DNA from: Pontibacter harenae
Lineage (GTDB): Bacteria > Bacteroidota > Bacteroidia > Cytophagales > Hymenobacteraceae
Direction: 5' to 3'
DNA length: 64,000 nt
NCBI RefSeq assembly: GCF_020907245.1
Contig: NZ_JAJJWH010000019.1
Span: 24,518-88,517 of the forward strand
A model generated the notes under the pieces. It was not told where the DNA came from. It saw only the letters and a program-made list of their open reading frames with translations, and did no database searches. Of the stretch, positions 63,977 through 64,000 are shown piece by piece; position 1 is the stretch's first letter; every line of letters begins with the position of its first letter. The position numbers were made by a program, and so were the translations under genes.

Positions 63977-64000
63977 AAGTAATGATAAGTTATAGTTTGC

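Overview
The window looks like chromosomal DNA of a Bacteroidota bacterium of the Cytophagales, most likely a Hymenobacteraceae member close to Pontibacter (inferred from protein style, not from a marker gene). Supporting signs are a type B T9SS sorting domain (gliding-motility C-terminal domain), a SusC-type TonB plug module, DUF2147/DUF4142/DUF4920/DUF6600 envelope proteins, a YehU/LytTR two-component pair, TAnnTTTG-type -7 boxes and the general lack of Shine-Dalgarno sequences. No rRNA, tRNA, CRISPR array, transposase or prophage was seen.

Layout. 0.2-8 kb: glutamate dehydrogenase, an M61 PDZ protease flanked by two related STAS-like proteins, an NlpC/P60 hydrolase, a broken small membrane protein, a DUF2147 protein and a coiled-coil Gre-like factor. 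8-18.4 kb: a large T9SS-exported protein, cytochrome oxidase subunit III, a YceI-like protein, a broken DUF4920 lipoprotein, ligA, a LytS/LytTR pair and dapA. 18.4-21.6 kb: an arsenic locus (arsR, arsI, a metallophosphoesterase, acr3) with a likely ArsR operator. 21.6-26.6 kb: a repeat-rich gap, then a kinase/UDP-sugar pyrophosphorylase fusion and a GalU-like enzyme. 26.8-29.4 kb: three Arg/Asp/Asn/Tyr/Gly-rich disordered proteins plus a small hydrophilic one; a fourth member sits at 44 kb. 30-36 kb: a giant alpha-2-macroglobulin carrying a TonB plug module. 36-47 kb: STAS-like protein, erythromycin esterase homologue, aminotransferase, DUF4142, a P-loop kinase with a 19-bp tandem duplication, alpha/beta hydrolase, a nucleotidyltransferase/phosphoesterase pair, GH25 lysozyme and a D-threonine-aldolase-like enzyme. 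47-56 kb: heme genes hemN (broken) and hemJ, a zinc-ribbon protein, an AEC transporter, a DUF6600 protein, a broken CBM9 protein and an Xaa-Pro aminopeptidase. 56-64 kb: a tight operon Hpt - receiver - YaiO barrel - HEAT protein - processive glycosyltransferase (broken), a GMC oxidoreductase and a GH88 hydrolase at the window end.

Two points stand out. First, five genes are interrupted by small deletions, each of which can be repaired by restoring one or two bases, usually in a short homopolymer. This suggests systematic deletion errors in the underlying assembly, or recent decay, and must be settled before the proteins are interpreted. Second, the best candidates for little-described biology are the phosphorelay-linked YaiO/HEAT/glycosyltransferase operon, the disordered R/D/N/Y/G-rich protein family, the alpha-2-macroglobulin/TonB-plug fusion and the kinase-pyrophosphorylase fusion.
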